A DNA stretch of 47,758 bases from Purshia tridentata (lineage: Eukaryota; Streptophyta; Magnoliopsida; Rosales; Rosaceae), in assembly GCA_003254885.1 (NCBI GenBank), contig QANT01002707.1:1-47758 (forward strand), in the 5' to 3' direction. A program made the position numbers and the translations under genes. Numbering within the stretch: the stretch's first letter is position 1; each line of letters begins with the position of its first letter. Positions 1 to 12,073 of this stretch are shown here, in pieces. The notes beneath the pieces were generated by a model that worked only from the letters and a program-made list of their open reading frames with translations, did not search any database and was not told the origin of the DNA.

Positions 1-973
1 AATTTACCTCCAGCGTGCATTATATTTACCTTATATTACATGAAATCTACAATATAGTTTGGTTTCTTCAATGTTTTTTATAAATGTAATAGATAATATG
101 TTAAATAAGTATATGGTAAAGTTTCATTTCAAATTTCCATTGTTTGATAGCAATTTCCGTCGTTTTTGTCTAAACCCTAGCGAAATCGAAATTCGATCGA
201 AATTTCCGTCGAAATCGAAATTACACTCCTTGGTTGTACCCTCACAATGGTTTAATTTGGGAGGGTACCCCATAAAAATGTTGTATGACAAGCGAAAAGA
301 AATAAGGCATAAAGGACGTGTTTGTGAGATGAGATTGGAGGAGTCTAAGTGTGTATTTATTGAGAGAAAGGAGTCAAGTATTGTTGTAGTGAGAAACTTT
401 ACTCATTTTCTTATATCAAATGAAAAAAGCAATTGCAAGTTGTAGTGTAAGTATATAAAGTTGAGGAAGGAACTGGGGGAGGGGGGATTAGCTAGGCACA
501 GAATTCTATATATTGGAATATGAATTGAATGGAGTATGGTCATCGCTATCACAACATGATCTAACTATATATCTCTAAATGGCCATGTCTTGGACTGTAG
601 CTGTGAATGTACATAACATCCCTGCCTCATAATGAAGGATAAAGTGAAATCCATGTGGGCTAATATGTAATATGAATTAGTGTCATTAATTGCATGCAAC
701 ATGTATCATACATTGAAAGATTAATGTGGGATATGATTATATATACTGGATCGATCGTTTGAGTTATAGACAATATATAGGCATACTCGATATGGTTCCA
801 GTAGGTTCCATATGCGCCAAAACAACATGCAAATATGCAATGCAATGCAATATCAAGGACTGATCTGTGATTGAGTGAGAGACAAAACATTGAAAATATC
901 GATCCTCCTGAACAAAGGAAGTTTCGTTTTATTTATCAGAAGGAAGTTTCAAAGCTGTAGCAACCTTAATTAA
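1..973. other. AT-rich intergenic DNA, no gene recognised
   Basis: No coding sequence with recognisable domains is visible on either strand. The first few hundred bases allow a 128-codon open frame (59-445, + strand), but it contains a short repeated phrase (variants of CGAAATTTCCGTCGAAAT near 150-225) of the kind seen in dispersed plant repeats. It shows no domain, so I treat it as chance or repeat-derived. Confidence 0.5.
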
Positions 974-1663
974 GCCCGTTTGGGATTATAGTGAGAGACC
1001 CAAAAACTGTTTTGAGTGACAATTCTAGATTACTCACGACAGTTTTGGTGTTTGGTAAAAATTCAAAAACTGTAGTGAGTGACTATTTGAGGTCACTCAC
1101 TATAGATATTCACTACAGTTTGAAACCTGTTTTTCAAAAGTGTAGTGAATGACAATTGTGGCCAAAATTATTTTTACCCAATCTATCCTTACTTTTTTAA
1201 TAAAATGACAACCATTATCCTCCTTTTTTAACTATGGTATATATATGATGTATGTGATGGTGGATGTACTTTTAATATGACTATTTTATATTGATCTTAC
1301 TAATTATAATATTTTATTAGTACCATTAAAATTAAAATATTCCCACAAAAAAAATATGCATACTTATTTAATAATTTTGTTTTGTGGTCTATAATTTTAA
1401 TGCTAATATAAATTTGTAGACCAAAAATTATAAACTAATAAAATGTCTTTTGTTCAAATAAATAAGTCAAAAAACTTTCGGAATCATATCCATTTTAGTA
1501 ATTATGAATAGTCACAGCAGTTTTATATTATAATTTACCAAACACCTTCATACTGCTCCTGTACTCACAGCACTTTTGAAAACATAGTTTACCAAACACT
1601 CAGTTGACATTACTTCACAGCTGTATTACTTCACTACAATTTTTTCTCACTACAATACCAAAC
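974..1663. mobile_element. Probable MITE (690 bp) with terminal inverted repeats
   Basis: The left end (GTTTGGGATTATAGTGAGA from 978) is matched in inverted orientation by the right end (TCTCACTACAATACCAAAC ending at 1663), with 17 of 19 positions agreeing. The trinucleotide TAA lies directly outside both ends (971-973 and 1664-1666), as expected for a PIF/Harbinger-type target duplication. Subterminal motifs such as CTGTAGTGAGTGA recur in both orientations inside. No transposase frame is seen, so it would be non-autonomous. The left end carries four extra bases (GCCC) that the right end lacks, so the exact boundary and superfamily are uncertain. Confidence 0.6.
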
Positions 1664-2583
1664 TAATTACTCTCCCCATGTTGACTTTATTTGTATATAT
1701 ATTGGTAGGTAGCAACCCTGTTGTATCTACTTCTTCATGCCCAAGTACACTGCCCTTAACTCTTCCTATTCCTCATGCAAAACCAATTCAAGGTAGGTGT
1801 TAAACGTGTCCTAATCATATATATGTATATTTCATGCAACTGTACATGTAACAGCTCTTCTCTTTTCTTTCCAAACTCTCTTGGCCTTTTTAATCAACCA
1901 AAACCTCTTTGAACCCTCTAAGTTCCTCCGTCCTTAAATATACATACTTTTTAATTAGAATTCAACGTATATGTACTACTTCATTTATATATAATTAAGA
2001 GTCAAATACAAAATCTAGCTAACCACTTTTTACAACTATATATGACTATATGTTACAAGGAGGATGGTAGGTATATATGGCTGCCTAAATTAATTAATAG
2101 CAGAGGGTGTACAAGCTTGACACTAATAACTAGGAAATTTTATAGCCCTAATATGCAATTTTAAGAGTAATAGTACAATAATACTAGACTATGAAATTTG
2201 TTCATCAAATAATGAACTAGTATCTTAGTTCTATAGCATTTGCATATATATACCAAAAAATTCTAAAGGGAAAAGTACTTAATTATTATGGTCCTCAAAG
2301 TACAAAGTAAATTTGTTCTTCTCCTTTTTATATTTTAAAAGCTTTAAAAGTTTCATTATGTATATGCTTAGGTCGAGGAAAGGACAAGGCTAACAAAATT
2401 TTGTTTTTGTAACTGTCTGAATTAAAGTTAAAAAAATGAAAAATAAAATAAAAAACAGAGAGTTGCCTCACAAAGGAACTAGTGCATGCAGTAAAAGCTT
2501 ACTTGTCAAACTTTGAACCACCTAACCAAACCAGCCTCCTCCTTTGTCCCAATTCACAGGACAAAGCGTGGCTCACCTTCCCC
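1664..2583. other. Intergenic DNA upstream of GAPN
   Basis: AT-rich DNA with no supported gene. It should contain the distal promoter of the downstream dehydrogenase gene. I see no long repeats. Confidence 0.5.
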
Positions 2584-2591
2584 TTATTTAA
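2584..2591 (+). promoter_or_regulatory. Candidate TATA box for GAPN
   Basis: TTATTTAA lies about 170 bases upstream of the GAPN start codon and is followed by a pyrimidine/CA-rich leader (2600-2760) typical of plant 5' untranslated regions. Transcription would start near 2,615-2,625. This rests on motif and position only. Confidence 0.35.
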
Positions 2592-2761
2592 CACCCCCAC
2601 AAATCCAACCAAAGCCAAACTTCATATTGTCACCACACACTCAGTCTTCACTCCTCACCTTCAGTGCTAGACCTCTGTTTTGACTTGTAGAGCTCAAAGA
2701 GATCAAGTTTTTAAGCAATTCTTGATCGAGTTGGGTCTCTGAGTTTTAATTTGGACAAGAA

Positions 2762-5700
2762 ATGGCTGGTACTGGATTGTTTGCAGAGATATTGGATGGA
2801 GATGCTTACAAGTACTACTCGGATGGGGAGTGGAAGAAATCCTCTTCTGGTAAACTTGTTCCCATCATCAACCCCACTACAAGAAAGGTTCAGTACAAGG
2901 TTCAAGGTGATGATCATCTTCAACCATGTTCATGGTTTTCCATTTTAAAAGCTTGATTTTTTTCAATTTGTACTATAATTAATGCTTAAAGCTTTCTTTT
3001 TGGTTAATTATTGACAAGATTACAATTACCCTTTATTTGGTTGCCGCAGCTTGTACACAAGAGGAGGTCAACAAGGTCATGGAAACAGCGAAAACTGCAC
3101 AGAAATCGTGGGCAAAGACCCCACTTTGGAAGCGAGCAGAGCTCCTTCATAAAGCTGCTTCTATTCTCAAAGAACACAAAGCTCCAATGGCAGAGTCCCT
3201 GGTTAAAGAAATTGCTAAGCCTGCTAAAGATGCAGTTACAGAGGTACATATATAACTTGTCATGTTTTATGCACGCAAGCTATGTTCTTTCTTGTTTGAT
3301 TTCTATAAACAATTTGGTTTCAAGTTGATGGATATGGAAATTTTGTCTTCTATGAAGGTTGTGAGGTCTGGGGATTTGGTGTCTTACTGTGCTGAAGAAG
3401 GAGTTAGGATTCTGGGAGAAGGGAAGTTCTTGGTGTCTGATAGTTTTCCTGGAAATGAGAGGACCAAGTTCTGCCTCACTTCCAAGGTATATTTTTTTTT
3501 AATACTTTTTGTTTTTAGTCTTCAATTTGATGATTTAGTCATCTTCATCTCTTATTTATTGAATATTAATTCCCCGCTCCCCCCATATGTTAAGACTAAA
3601 AGTCTAAATAGATGAAATAAGCATAAATAGCTTGGTTTGGTGTTATCTTATGAAGAACAAAGATGATGTCAGCTCAAAACAAATTTCTACCAGAAATTGG
3701 AAGTGTCTACGATAAACAATTATCAGTAGACCTTAGTTTAGAACTCATTAAACCATAAAAGGAGCTGGTAGAGAGGTTGTTTTTTGTGATGCTATATTAT
3801 CTTTACTTAGTTGCATGCACTTTTCGTCTGAAACTGGAGCAAATGGAAAAGATGGAAAACTAACACTCTTTTTTTGAAACTATTTTTGTTACAAATTTGG
3901 CCCCTTTTTGTTTCCTTCACCATCATTTACTTCTACTCTTTCTTCAAATTGATGTACTTTTGAAAGAGTTTCTTCCGATTGATGAATTGATGTGCCTCCA
4001 TCATGTCAGATAAATTATAGCATTTTACAATCATTATTTAGTGTTTCGATCTGCTTATAACAGTACTTTTTCTTTGAACTTAAATATAGCTCAGGGTGAC
4101 TGTTGAACTTAAATATATTCTTTGTTTCAACAACACATCATATACCTCTGAGACTAATTTGATCTTATGGGGACATCTCACATATCAATATCCTTATTTG
4201 TGTGAAGTTTTGTTGAATGCAACTACATTATTTTGATTGCAGATTCCACTTGGTGTGATTTTGGCCATTCCACCATTTAACTATCCTGTCAACCTTGCTG
4301 TATCGAAAATTGCTCCTGCACTGATTGCTGGGAACTCCCTTGTTCTCAAGCCTCCAACTCAGGTATTACCAATCCATGGAATTACAAATTGATTGAGCAG
4401 TTAACACTAGAATGCATGAGGTGGGGTTTGGCTTGAGGATGCAAATCGTTCTTCACTTACCTTTAATTTTGAACTTCTCAGCCGTAATTGTATGATAATA
4501 AAACCAGAAAGGTGGAAGCTGGCCTACTATGTAAACTCATGCAGAAGTGCATTTCTGATGACGGGACTTCTTTACAAATTCTGTCCAGAACACTTAATGA
4601 GAATTTTGTTTGATGATTTCTCATAAGCCTCTGAAACTTACCTACTAACTTCCTTCTAGGGTGCTGTTTCTTGCCTTCATATGGTTCATTGCTTTCACTT
4701 GGCTGGTTTTCCCAAAGGTCTTATTAGCTGTGTCACTGGGAAAGGATCTGAGATCGGCGACTTCCTTACTATGCATCCTGGAGTGGACTGTATTAGGTAA
4801 TCCCGGCCCAGATTATTCTTCATTCATACTACATTAGTTTCTCCCTTTCCTTGTCTTGATATATAGTTACTGATGAATTCTGGTTTCTCAGCTTCACTGG
4901 TGGTGACACTGGTGTTGCAATTTCCAAAAAGGCAGGCATGATCCCTCTTCAGATGGAGTTGGGAGGTAAAGATGCCTGCATTGTGCTTGAAGATGCAGAC
5001 CTAGATTTGGTGGCGGCAAACATAATTAAAGGAGGCTTTTCTTACAGGTGAAGGAAATTAAATATGTCTTATGCTTGCATAAGGCACCTTAGTAGTTAAA
5101 TTACTTCTACTGCAATCCATAATATGCAACTAATAAGATTTATCGTTTATTTTCTTGGTACTCAAACAGTGGACAAAGATGTACTGCTGTTAAGGTTGTG
5201 TTGGTGATGGAATCCGTTGCTGATTCCCTTGTGGAGAAAGTGAAGGCCAGGGTGGCAAAATTAACCGTTGGGCCGCCAGAGGATAACAGTGATATCACTC
5301 CAGTTGTTTCTGAATCATCTGCGAATTTTATTGAAGGGTTAGTTGTGGATGCAAAACAGAAGGGAGCAACATTTTGCCAGCAGTATAAAAGAGAGGGCAA
5401 CCTTATCTGGCCTTTGTTGTTAGATAATGTCAGGCCTGATATGAGAATTGCATGGGAAGAGCCATTTGGTCCAGTTTTGCCAGTTATTAGGATTAGTACT
5501 GTGGAGGAAGGAATCCACCATTGCAATGCTAGCAATTTTGGACTCCAGGTAACATTTATTTTGCTTTCTCCGCTTACATAACATACTGTCAAATCCAAAA
5601 CACAATGGTTTTTTCAGCTGCCATTGTTGAACTTATACAACTATACACTCTCATAAAATATTGAGTCATGAGTAAATTAAATGCAGGGCTGTGTGTTCAC

Positions 5701-6022
5701 AAAGGACATCAACAAAGCAATTTTGATTAGTGATGCAATGGAGACGGGAACGGTTCAAATAAACTCTGCACCTGCTCGTGGACCAGATCATTTTCCTTTT
5801 CAGGTGAACTCTTTAGAAACCCACAAAATTTATTGACAACCAGTACCACCACTTCCTTCCAAGGCCATCATCTTGATGAAATTTTGTAAATGCTTGATGA
5901 ATTGACAGGGTATCAAGGATAGTGGAATTGGGTCACAAGGAATCACCAACAGCATCAACATGATGACCAAGGTCAAGTCCACTGTGATCAACTTACCAAC
6001 CCCTTCTTACACCATGGGTTAG
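2762..6022 (+). CDS. GAPN: NADP-dependent non-phosphorylating glyceraldehyde-3-phosphate dehydrogenase (GAPN, ALDH11A family)
   Basis: Oxidises glyceraldehyde-3-phosphate directly to 3-phosphoglycerate with NADP+ in the cytosol, giving NADPH without ATP. Nine exons read through with GT-AG junctions and matching phases: 2762-2906, 3050-3243, 3358-3486, 4243-4362, 4660-4796, 4892-5047, 5170-5548, 5687-5803 and 5909-6022. The spliced product is 496 aa, the usual plant length. Catalytic landmarks of the aldehyde dehydrogenase fold are present: Asn169 in PPFNYPV, Glu264 in MELGGKD, and the nucleophile Cys298 in GQRCTA. The C-terminal EEPFGPVLP signature follows. The start [10 protein letters not shown] is the conserved family start. 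No signal or transit peptide is seen. The gene looks intact, with no frameshift or missing key residue. The junctions were read by eye. Confidence 0.96.
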
Positions 6023-6124
6023 TGTTATAGTCAGTGGCAGCTACTTAATATGGTGTGGATAACTAGTAAAATGTGCAAGTGAATTTTAGGCTGCAGACTA
6101 TAAATGTCATATTCGGCAAATGAA

Positions 6125-6174
6125 GTTGAGAAAGGTGAATAATGGGGATGTTGAGAAAGGTGAATAATGGGGAT
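6125..6174. repeat. 25-bp perfect tandem duplication in the GAPN 3' region
   Basis: The 25-base unit beginning GTTGAGAAAGGTGAATAATG occurs twice head to tail (6125-6149 and 6150-6174), about 100 bases past the stop codon, so it probably lies in the 3' untranslated region. Confidence 0.85.
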
Positions 6175-9100
6175 ACTTGCTCTGCATCTTGTGCTACCTG
6201 ATGTTTTAGCCATTGCAAGAACTTAGGCTTCTGTTTTGTACCAGTTGGCTATGTTAGCAGATGGTTTGGAAACTTTGTTAATAAGAACTTGGGGACTTGT
6301 ACTACTTTACTGTGCTGGTGTGCAACTCATAGTTTGATAAGCATCTCACTGCATGTGGAAGAAGAACCAAAGAATCACCCATCCTGGGCCTGTTTCAAGG
6401 TTCAAAATGGGCTGTTGTTGGGCAGTGTAGTATCATTTTCGGGCTAATTTATCCTAAATGAATGCGAATATGGAAGACCCAATCGGCAAAATTGAATAAA
6501 ATTTTAACAGTCTAAAAATATTTAACATATTTAGAGATTAAAAAAGAGTAATTATGCAAGGCTTTGAGCTGGTGGGTGACACCAACTACACTTACATGCG
6601 CGCATGAGCTGTGTGCCATAAAAATAACAAGTCAATGCTGAGAATCGTGTCAGACTGTAAGGCATTTAGCTTCACAACCATCTGAGGATATACTAAACAA
6701 TTTGAAATGGTAGGTAATAAGTTGGAGGGAAATGCACTTAGTTCCATTGAGATTGGCTACCTAGTTTATAAAAAGCATGCTTATAGGCTTTTCTGGTAAC
6801 TGACATTAACCATGAGATGAAAATGCATGCATGTCTAGGCTTTTCTTTTTGCCTCATCTTGTTATCAGGAGTTATACTTATTGCCTATGGAATGGAATAT
6901 GCCTGCCTGCTGTTGCTTCTCATCTTTAATTAAATACGAGACATTGAAGTGGATTCAAATATTTAAGTAGAATTTCCTAAAGGCTAAAGTTGACTTTAAT
7001 TAATACTAATATTTAAGAGGTGGCCAGTGTCATAAATTCATGAATGCATGAGTTGAAACTGATCTCAAGTCTGAACCCTCTTTAATTGTTACATTCTGGT
7101 TGATTAACTAGAAACACATATGCATATAGATCCACTTTTTAATTTTTTTTAATTAAATGACATCGGAACACGAAAGTTGATATGTATTAAGATTGAATAA
7201 TATTGCATTTGAAATTTGAGATGCCAAATCGAATTCCTGATCATCTGCCAGGCAGATCAAAGTTGGCTTAGAATTCTGCTTTGGACTGATTGATTGATGG
7301 AAGGGAGTTGGAATATTTTGAGCATATATATATATTTATATATATTTATATCTGATATGGGATTTGGAAAAATAAACATGCTTTTGTATTGTCTCCAAAA
7401 TGATTGAAGAGGTGGACTACTTAGCCCAAAAAGGAATAAAAGAAAGATGAAGTTATGCATAAAGTGGCAGCTCCAGATAACCTACTTGTACATCTTGTAA
7501 TCTGTGATTGAAGTTCATATATATTAGTCATTTTCCAAGTGATTCTTGGATTGGGCATCTGGGCTTAGCCTCACTTGGGCCCTTATAATGATGCTTAGTG
7601 AATTGGTTATATGTTATTATATGTATATTAGGGTATATGAGGTGTAAAGAGAGCCTATCAGCTGAAGAAAAGTGTGCATGTGATTGGTTGAAGACAAGGA
7701 CATATACCTACATCTTAATTTTGGACATGCCAATGAGGACTTCAATTTTCAATTCCTCTTTCTTATTTGAATTAATTGATCTAGAATCCCACCGAAAAAT
7801 CTATATCAGCAATGTCAAAACTTTTCCTATATATTCATACCTTAACTCAAAACCACAAACCCTGGGCAAGAGGGTTGTAATATACTTGAAATTATGAATG
7901 AAAAGAAATGAAGTAACAATAAACAAAGAACCAAACCTTTTTTATTACTAATAATAAATATAAGATGGAGGAGTTTATATGTATTAGAAATGAAATATTA
8001 ATAATAGCATGTCTACCTAGTTCCTAACATGAAAAATAAATTAATGGATTTCTTGGGATTCTTTACCAAACCCTATACATTACATTTAGACCTCTTCTCT
8101 CAATTCAGTGTTGAAGATTATAGTCTCCAGTAGTACACAACTGGAGCATGAAATTCCATAACCCATTTTAAAAACCCATATAACCCATTCGGTATTAATT
8201 AATTTTGCACATTGTCAATCTAATATATGTAAATCTTGAACAAGTCATACTGGGATTTTATATAGATATGTTTTACTTTTTCCTCTTTGTTTAATACGGA
8301 TGGAGATATGAAACAGAGCAGAGAGAGATTACGTGACAATATCAAGTTCTGCTTTCATTTTTAATAATGTAATTAAGAACTAAGAAGCACCCCACTACAT
8401 TATACCAGATTGCCAGAAATAATTTCATTGGGAATACTATTGCAACTTTTTTATTTGGGTCTACTTACTCTACTACTCTACTCTACATGAGAATGAAATA
8501 CTTTATAAGGATATTATTTCTTCTGTGACTCCAAGGCATATTAAATGGATATATATGGAAATTAGTGCTTATATATTATTTTTTGTTTTTTAAACCAAAT
8601 TATTCTGTTTGATATAATATAACCGTGAACTTATTCATTTTGAGTTTAACAGCAAATTATCCTCTCTTGTATTGTATAGCATAATAAATTTATCAAAAGA
8701 ATTTATTATAGAGTATGAAAGCACCCCAAACAAATCGCGGAATATGGGAAAGATTAAAACCGTGGCGGCTAAATATGCGCGAGTAGTAATCTAATACCTC
8801 GCTTTGGATGAGTGACGTTAAACCGATTTGTGTTTGGCAAGATTAGTAATTTCCAAGGCCAGCTAGCTGTACAGCCTGTACCAGATGGTAATTAATTGTA
8901 TTTGTTAAGTTGTTTTGTTATATATCAAAATTCATATGAGGGTGTTTGTGGCATTTACAGCACGCGTGAAATTGAGTAGCGAGTGTGACTGGCCGAAAAT
9001 GCGCGACCAAGTGGAACTGAAAATGATGGCTCAAACGACGACGCAGAGCGTGGTACGGACGGTAAGTACTAGAAAGATTTAAGTTCGAGTATGTCTTACT

Positions 9101-9803
9101 GTTTTTTTTTCTCTAAAGAAAAACCGTTAAATAGAGTGTGTCTTACTCATTTTTTGTTTTATGAACAAATTTACTGTAAAAGTAAAACTATTGTTTTATC
9201 CTAATTATATTTTGAGAATATGTGGCTGGCGTCATTTTTCGCTTTAATGTATGTGAAATTTTTGAGATTTGCTTATTTTGCAATCATGGGTAAATTTGTA
9301 AACCCATCAGTTTTCTTACTTACGATTTAATAACGTGGCAGCTTTAGATTGGATGAGTATATATGGTTTGATCATTTGGCATAAAGATTAGAACTGCCTC
9401 ATCACTACAACATCATCAAATTTATAAATAGCCACAAAATATAGGAAAAAAAGTATCCTACGCAAATTAAAAATATTATTGTGTAATTGTGCTGTATCAT
9501 AAACATGTTGTTGAATTTTGTTTGAGTGTGTTGACGTTTTTCTCTTTGATGAAATTTGAAAGTGAAGTTTGGTTTAATTAGTAGCAAGCAACAGAGAAAA
9601 AAAAAGAAAAAGGCAAAGAAGAAAGTGACGGGTGACGGGTGACGCGCATCCAGCACAAATTTGATACAATACTACATACCATAACAAAACCCTCCTCTCC
9701 GCACTCACACTCAGGCAGTCTCTGAGCAAGGGCCACACAGACAGACATAGTCAGGACTCACACCCAAACAAACACCCCCTGTCACTCTCTCTCTAAACTT
9801 TTC
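6175..9803. other. Intergenic DNA between GAPN and the bHLH gene
   Basis: About 3.6 kb of AT-rich sequence with no recognisable coding exon, RNA gene or intact transposon. GAPN transcription probably ends within the first few hundred bases. The last kilobase should hold the bHLH promoter. Short open frames here have no domains. Confidence 0.5.
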
Positions 9804-9813
9804 CTATTTAATA
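9804..9813 (+). promoter_or_regulatory. Candidate TATA box for the LRL bHLH gene
   Basis: CTATTTAATA sits about 115 bases before the start codon, after a CT-rich tract (9785-9800). This is a plausible core promoter by motif and distance only. A second, weaker possibility is that the CT-rich run itself is the initiator region. Confidence 0.35.
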
Positions 9814-9843
9814 TCTCCCCTCCAAACAAAACCGCAATTCGCC

Positions 9844-9864
9844 AATGCTTTCGCAACTACTCTG
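9844..9864 (+). promoter_or_regulatory. Short upstream reading frame in the bHLH leader
   Basis: An ATG at 9844 opens a six-codon frame (MLSQLL then TGA) that ends 60 bases before the main start. If transcription begins near the candidate TATA box, this small frame is in the 5' leader and could lower translation. No evidence of use can be read from sequence. Confidence 0.3.
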
Positions 9865-9924
9865 AAACTCCACTCAAAACCCCTATTTCTTTGAGTCTCA
9901 AATCTTCTCCATTCATTTCTATCT

Positions 9925-12038
9925 ATGCAGCCTTGTAGCAGAGAAATGCAAGAAATGAACTCCTTACTAAACCCACCTTCTTCCTCCCAACTCTCTCTCC
10001 AAGACCTTCACCACTCGAGGCCTCAAATCCATACCTCTCACTCTCAGATGCACCCTCAACTTCCCTCTCACTTCGACTCCGCTTCCCACGACGACTTCCT
10101 CGAGCAAATGCTCTCCTCCCTCGGCCCTTCCTCCTGCTCATGGCCCGACGAAACCACCACCCCGCCGCCGCCCTCCAGCTCCCAAAATAATGTCGTCTTC
10201 ACCTACGACGACTCCGCCACCCTCGCCTCCAAGTTCCGCAGCCAGCAGATCACCGCCGGCGCTGGCGCTTCTAAGTCCCCTTCCTCTTCCGCCGCCGCTG
10301 CCGCCGCCATGATGCTCCAGCACCAGCTCATGATGTCCAGGGGAGGCGGAGGCTCTGCCGGAGCCGCCGATTCTGGCTTCGTTCCGATGGCCTTGTCTCT
10401 AGGGAACGGAGACTTTGACCGCTCCCACAACGACGTCGTGGACGGCTCGTCTTTTAAATCTCCCAATCAGGTGAGTTTGGCTTATTGTCTCTCCGTCTGA
10501 ATTCTTCTATGGCATAAATGTAAATAATGGAGAACTGTTGGGGGTTGATATCGTATTTGATTGCAGGGAAGTGAGGGTGCAGGACGGCTCGTCTTTTAAA
10601 TCTCCCAATCAGGTGACTTTGGCTTATTGTCTCTCCGTCTGAATTCTTCTATGGCATAAATGTAAATAATGGAGAACTGTTGGGGGCTGATATCGTATTT
10701 GATTGCAGGGAAGTGAGGGTGCTAATTCAGTTCAAGCCTTGCTGAATGGGTTCGCTGGATCTTTGCATGGGGGGGCGACTCAGGCTCAGCAGTTTCACCA
10801 CCCCCAGGCCTGCCCACAATTTCCTTTTATATATGAAATTTATTTTGGATCTGTTTTGAATTTGGTTATAATTAATGAATTATGTACTGCAGGCGCAGAA
10901 TTTTGGAGGGACAGCTATGAACCAAGGTTCGGCGAGCGGGTCGGGTGGGGCAGGGCCCGCACCGGCACAACCCAGGCCCAGAGTGAGGGCTAGGAGAGGT
11001 CAAGCCACTGACCCACACAGCATCGCCGAAAGAGTACGTCCCATAGCCACCTTCTTCTTAATTTCTTTGTTTGTTTGTATTCGTTTTTTATTCTGAAACT
11101 AATGGCTAGTGTCGCAGTTACGGAGGGAGAGAATTGCAGAGAGAATGAAGGCTCTGCAGGAGCTGGTCCCCAATGCCAACAAGGTAACGTTAATTAATTA
11201 GCAATCATACTTTGTAATTAATTCATTTTCAATTAATTAACATATATAATTATTAATTATGGTTGTTCATCAATTCATTTTATTATTCTGTGGGGATTGA
11301 ATGATCCTTCTATACTACTGGGGAAGGTGATCTCCTAATTCCTGTGTGTTTCACATTGGACACGTGTCAGATATCTAGTAGGGGTACTGGGGTAGTGCAT
11401 TTTTATGATATTCATGGGTTCAGACTGTTCCTCGCCGACCTAAATGGCGATTCATTGTTCAAATAGGCAAAATGGACTCGTGGAGCATTCGAAATTTTAA
11501 TTACTAGATAATTGTTATATAAACTTTTTTTCTTTTTTTGTATAATAAAAAATAATAATAATGGATAAACTATGCTAGGTAGCAATACTTACTGGAGCGC
11601 AAGTAATTAGGTATTTTAACATGTATGTTAGTATTTATGGGAATTAGGAAATTATTTATCAATATAGTTTAATGAATTTGATCTGGTTCTGGAATGACAG
11701 ACAGACAAAGCTTCAATGCTGGATGAGATCATCGATTATGTAAAATTCCTCCAGCTCCAAGTGAAGGTAATGCATTGCTTCCCTCTTTCTACCCCTTTTC
11801 TATTTTTATTATTATTATATAAAAATAAAACATTTGTGGTGAATTTGCTTAATTAATTAAAGAAAAGGAAGGATTCCCTGGTTGACATTGTTTGTTAGAT
11901 AATGATAATTAAGTAATGAATTTGTGTGTAAAGTATGCATGTATGGTGTATGGGAATATGAATTTTCTTTTTATTCTTTGTTGAATATATAATTGGATAC
12001 AACTGCAGGTTCTGAGCATGAGCAGGTTGGGCGGTGCA

Positions 12039-12073
<35 letters not shown>

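Noticed and set aside
59..445. 128-codon open frame at the left edge
   Set aside because: No domain or family resemblance, and the central part matches a repetitive CGAAATTTCCGTCGAAAT-like phrase; likely chance or repeat-derived.
5140..5598. 152-codon frame on the minus strand
   Set aside because: Antisense to GAPN exon 7, whose plus-strand protein is clearly conserved with the catalytic cysteine; a mirror frame.
9923..10466. Gly/Arg-rich minus-strand frames opposite bHLH exon 1
   Set aside because: Compositional mirror of the GC-rich, Ala/Pro/Ser-coding first exon; no independent support.
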